Position numbers and translations under genes: made by a program
The notes under the pieces: generated by a model
Databases searched by the model: none
What the model saw: the letters and a program-made list of their open reading frames with translations, nothing else
Told to the model about the DNA's origin: nothing
Part shown: positions 5,144 through 6,851 of the stretch, one piece after another
How positions within the stretch are numbered: position 1 is the stretch's first letter
Layout of the letters: each line of letters begins with the position of its first letter
Origin: Phycisphaerales bacterium
GTDB taxonomy: Bacteria > Planctomycetota > Phycisphaerae > UBA1845
NCBI GenBank assembly: GCA_030612785.1
Contig: JAUWNF010000177.1
Location: forward strand, 1 to 6,851
DNA: 6,851 nt
Direction of reading: 5' to 3'

Positions 5144-6851
5144 TCAGTTTGATCCCGTTGGCCTCATGGCCCTTTGCACCTCGGCGATTTTCTCGCCGGC
5201 GGTGGCGCCGAGGCGCACTTTGTCCAGACGGATGGCCTGCTCATACTGGGCCAGGGCCTCAGGATACCGCTTGAGTTGGAAAAAGATGTCGCCGCGAATC
5301 AGCGCGAACTTGCCGTTGTTAGGAGCCAGAGCTGCACCGGCATCGAGCGCGGCTTGCGCCTCCTCGTAGCGTTGCAGCGAGATCAGGGCACGGGCCAGCA
5401 GCTCGAAACTGCGGTACTGGGGTTTGCGGGCGATCAACTTGCGCAGCAGTTCGATGGCCTCTTCGCTACGTCCCGTGCGCATGAGGAGCTCGGCGAGTTC
5501 ATGGTTAGCGTCAACGAGAGTCTCGCATTGGTCGAGCACGCCCCGGAGAATGGCGATGGCCGCCTCGAGTTGGCCGGCCCTGGTCAACTGCGTGGCTTTC
5601 GTCTTTCTGTGCCACAAGGGTAGCATGGCCTCAGGATCAGGCAGATTATCGTCGGAGGATGTCTCAAGGTCGTCAACGGCGCCGCCGCCGACGTATCCCA
5701 AGGCCGCCAGCCGTTCGACGTCTTCCGGACTCAAGTCGTGGGCGCTTCCCTCGGGGCTACCTTGCTGCTCCCAGTGGTCCATGAGTTCGACGAGTTGGTC
5801 AGCCAGGTCCTCGGCCTCGGGGGGGTAGGACGCATGCAGATTGACACGCTCTTCAGCGTCGGTACGCAGGTCAAAGTACTTCTCCACCGGGGCGCGGATG
5901 TACTTGTCATGATGTCGCCGCAGGCCGTAAAGCGGGCTCCATCCCGCAGTGAAGTTGGCCCAGATCGATTCCATGTACAGGACCCGGTCGGGGTCGTGCT
6001 TGACCTTGAGCAGGCTCTGGCCGTCGTACGCCCCCTCGGACGTGATCCCCAAGAGGTCTTCGATTGTCGGACAGATATCGATAGTCCCGACGACCCGATC
6101 GTCGATGCGGAGAGGCCGCTCGAACAAGGCGGGGCATGAGAGAATCAAGGCGACTCGCATGGTGGAACCGTAGATCAGGAAGGCATGCCTCACCTCCTGG
6201 TGGTCGCCCAAGCCCTCGCCATGATCGGTGACCAGGGCCACCAGTGTCTGCCCGCGCAGGCCTTGTTGGTCGATGACGTTCAGCAGCCGCCTGAGCTGCA
6301 TATCCACGTATGCGATTTCGCCGTCGTATGGCGAGCCGCCAGGGACATGGGCCATCACCTCGGGCGGCGGATCGTAGGGATCGTGCGGGTCGAAATAGTG
6401 GACCCACAGGAAGAAGGGGGCGGTTGCCCGGGCCCGCCGGCGCTGGTCGAGCCAGGTGATGGCCGCGTCGGTCACGGCGTCGGCCTGACGCTCCGGGATA
6501 TCCAGTCGCTTGGTCTGGTGCTCTCTGGTGGTGGATTGAAAGTCGTAGGTGTCAAATCCCTGGCTCAAACCGAACTGTGGGTCAAGAACGAAGGCGGAGA
6601 CGAACGCCGCGGTGTGGTAACCGTGTGACTTCAGCGTTTCGGCGAGGGTGACGTGCCGGGGAGCCAATTGATAGTGACCGTTGATGCGAATGCCGTGATT
6701 GGCCGGATACAGCCCGGTCAGAATGGTAGCGTGCGACGGCAGAGTCATGGGTACGCTGGTCACCGCGTCCGTGAAGAGCAGACCCTGCTCAGCCAGCGAA
6801 TCAATGGTCGGGGTTAGACCCCTCTCGCATCCATAGCATCCGAGACGGTCG
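5144..6851 (-). CDS. Second sulfatase-like TPR protein, N-terminus missing
   Basis: The gene runs off the right edge: the frame stays open for 29 codons beyond the internal GTG at 6763, and these add the family pattern DRLGCYG followed by LTPTIDSLAEQG. About 568 residues are visible; roughly the first 50-60 (signal and LDTxR metal motif) should lie outside. In visible numbering, the active site shows T36-L-P-S-H40, H151-x-x-D154-P-H156, D209-H210-G-E and H222, matching the neighbour position by position. It therefore shares the Thr-for-Cys and His-for-Arg changes and should not need formylglycine formation. A linker with VERLAALGYV (378-387) precedes about four TPRs (413-546), fewer than in the neighbour. 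One odd point is VALIL where the neighbour has VPLIL. The genes are paralogues arranged tail to tail, with stops 18 bp apart. Export is expected from the family and the neighbour but cannot be seen here. Substrate unknown. Confidence 0.9.
   Translation of the reverse strand, partial: DRLGCYGCERGLTPTIDSLAEQGLLFTDAVTSVPMTLPSHATILTGLYPANHGIRINGHYQLAPRHVTLAETLKSHGYHTAAFVSAFVLDPQFGLSQGFDTYDFQSTTREHQTKRLDIPERQADAVTDAAITWLDQRRRARATAPFFLWVHYFDPHDPYDPPPEVMAHVPGGSPYDGEIAYVDMQLRRLLNVIDQQGLRGQTLVALVTDHGEGLGDHQEVRHAFLIYGSTMRVALILSCPALFERPLRIDDRVVGTIDICPTIEDLLGITSEGAYDGQSLLKVKHDPDRVLYMESIWANFTAGWSPLYGLRRHHDKYIRAPVEKYFDLRTDAEERVNLHASYPPEAEDLADQLVELMDHWEQQGSPEGSAHDLSPEDVERLAALGYVGGGAVDDLETSSDDNLPDPEAMLPLWHRKTKATQLTRAGQLEAAIAILRGVLDQCETLVDANHELAELLMRTGRSEEAIELLRKLIARKPQYRSFELLARALISLQRYEEAQAALDAGAALAPNNGKFALIRGDIFFQLKRYPEALAQYEQAIRLDKVRLGATAGEKIAEVQRAMRPTGSN

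Noticed and set aside
6763..6763. GTG at 6763 as the true start of the minus-strand gene
   Set aside because: The frame remains open to the window edge and encodes conserved family residues upstream, so the GTG is an internal valine codon.

Overview
The window looks like part of a Planctomycetota genome, or a close relative in the PVC group. The DNA is GC-rich. It encodes a PEP-CTERM surface protein, a second exported protein with a degenerate repeat tail, and two sulfatase-like enzymes fused to C-terminal TPR repeats. This mix is typical of planctomycetes. No marker gene is present to fix the lineage.

Layout. Positions 1-610 contain no gene I can support. This stretch is rich in G-tracts on the + strand. 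It carries five same-strand copies of CCGGGTGG, two canonical G-quadruplex motifs and a possible stray promoter. A good sigma70-type promoter (611-640) drives an exported 386-aa protein (696-1856), whose predicted transcript begins with a perfect 8-bp stem ending just before the Shine-Dalgarno. After a strong GC hairpin comes a 202-aa PEP-CTERM protein (2018-2626), closed by a textbook intrinsic terminator (2673-2704). A 749-aa sulfatase-superfamily lipoprotein with about seven TPRs follows (2876-5125). It converges on a related sulfatase-TPR gene on the - strand (5144 to beyond 6851), which the right window edge truncates. The two convergent stop codons are separated by exactly 18 bp, all of which folds into one hairpin.

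How the genes may relate. All the + strand products are predicted to be exported: one free or weakly anchored, one sorted by an exosortase, one a lipoprotein. The locus therefore points to the cell envelope or extracellular matrix. The two enzymes are paralogues with T-L-P-[A/S]-H where true sulfatases have C/S-x-P-x-R. They probably use a threonine nucleophile and need no formylglycine maturation. Their activity may be phosphoester hydrolysis or transfer rather than sulfate-ester cleavage. The substrate cannot be read from the sequence. I see no CRISPR array, mobile element, tRNA or rRNA. I found no clearly new multi-gene system; the most interesting points are the altered active sites and the regulatory RNA structures at gene starts and ends.
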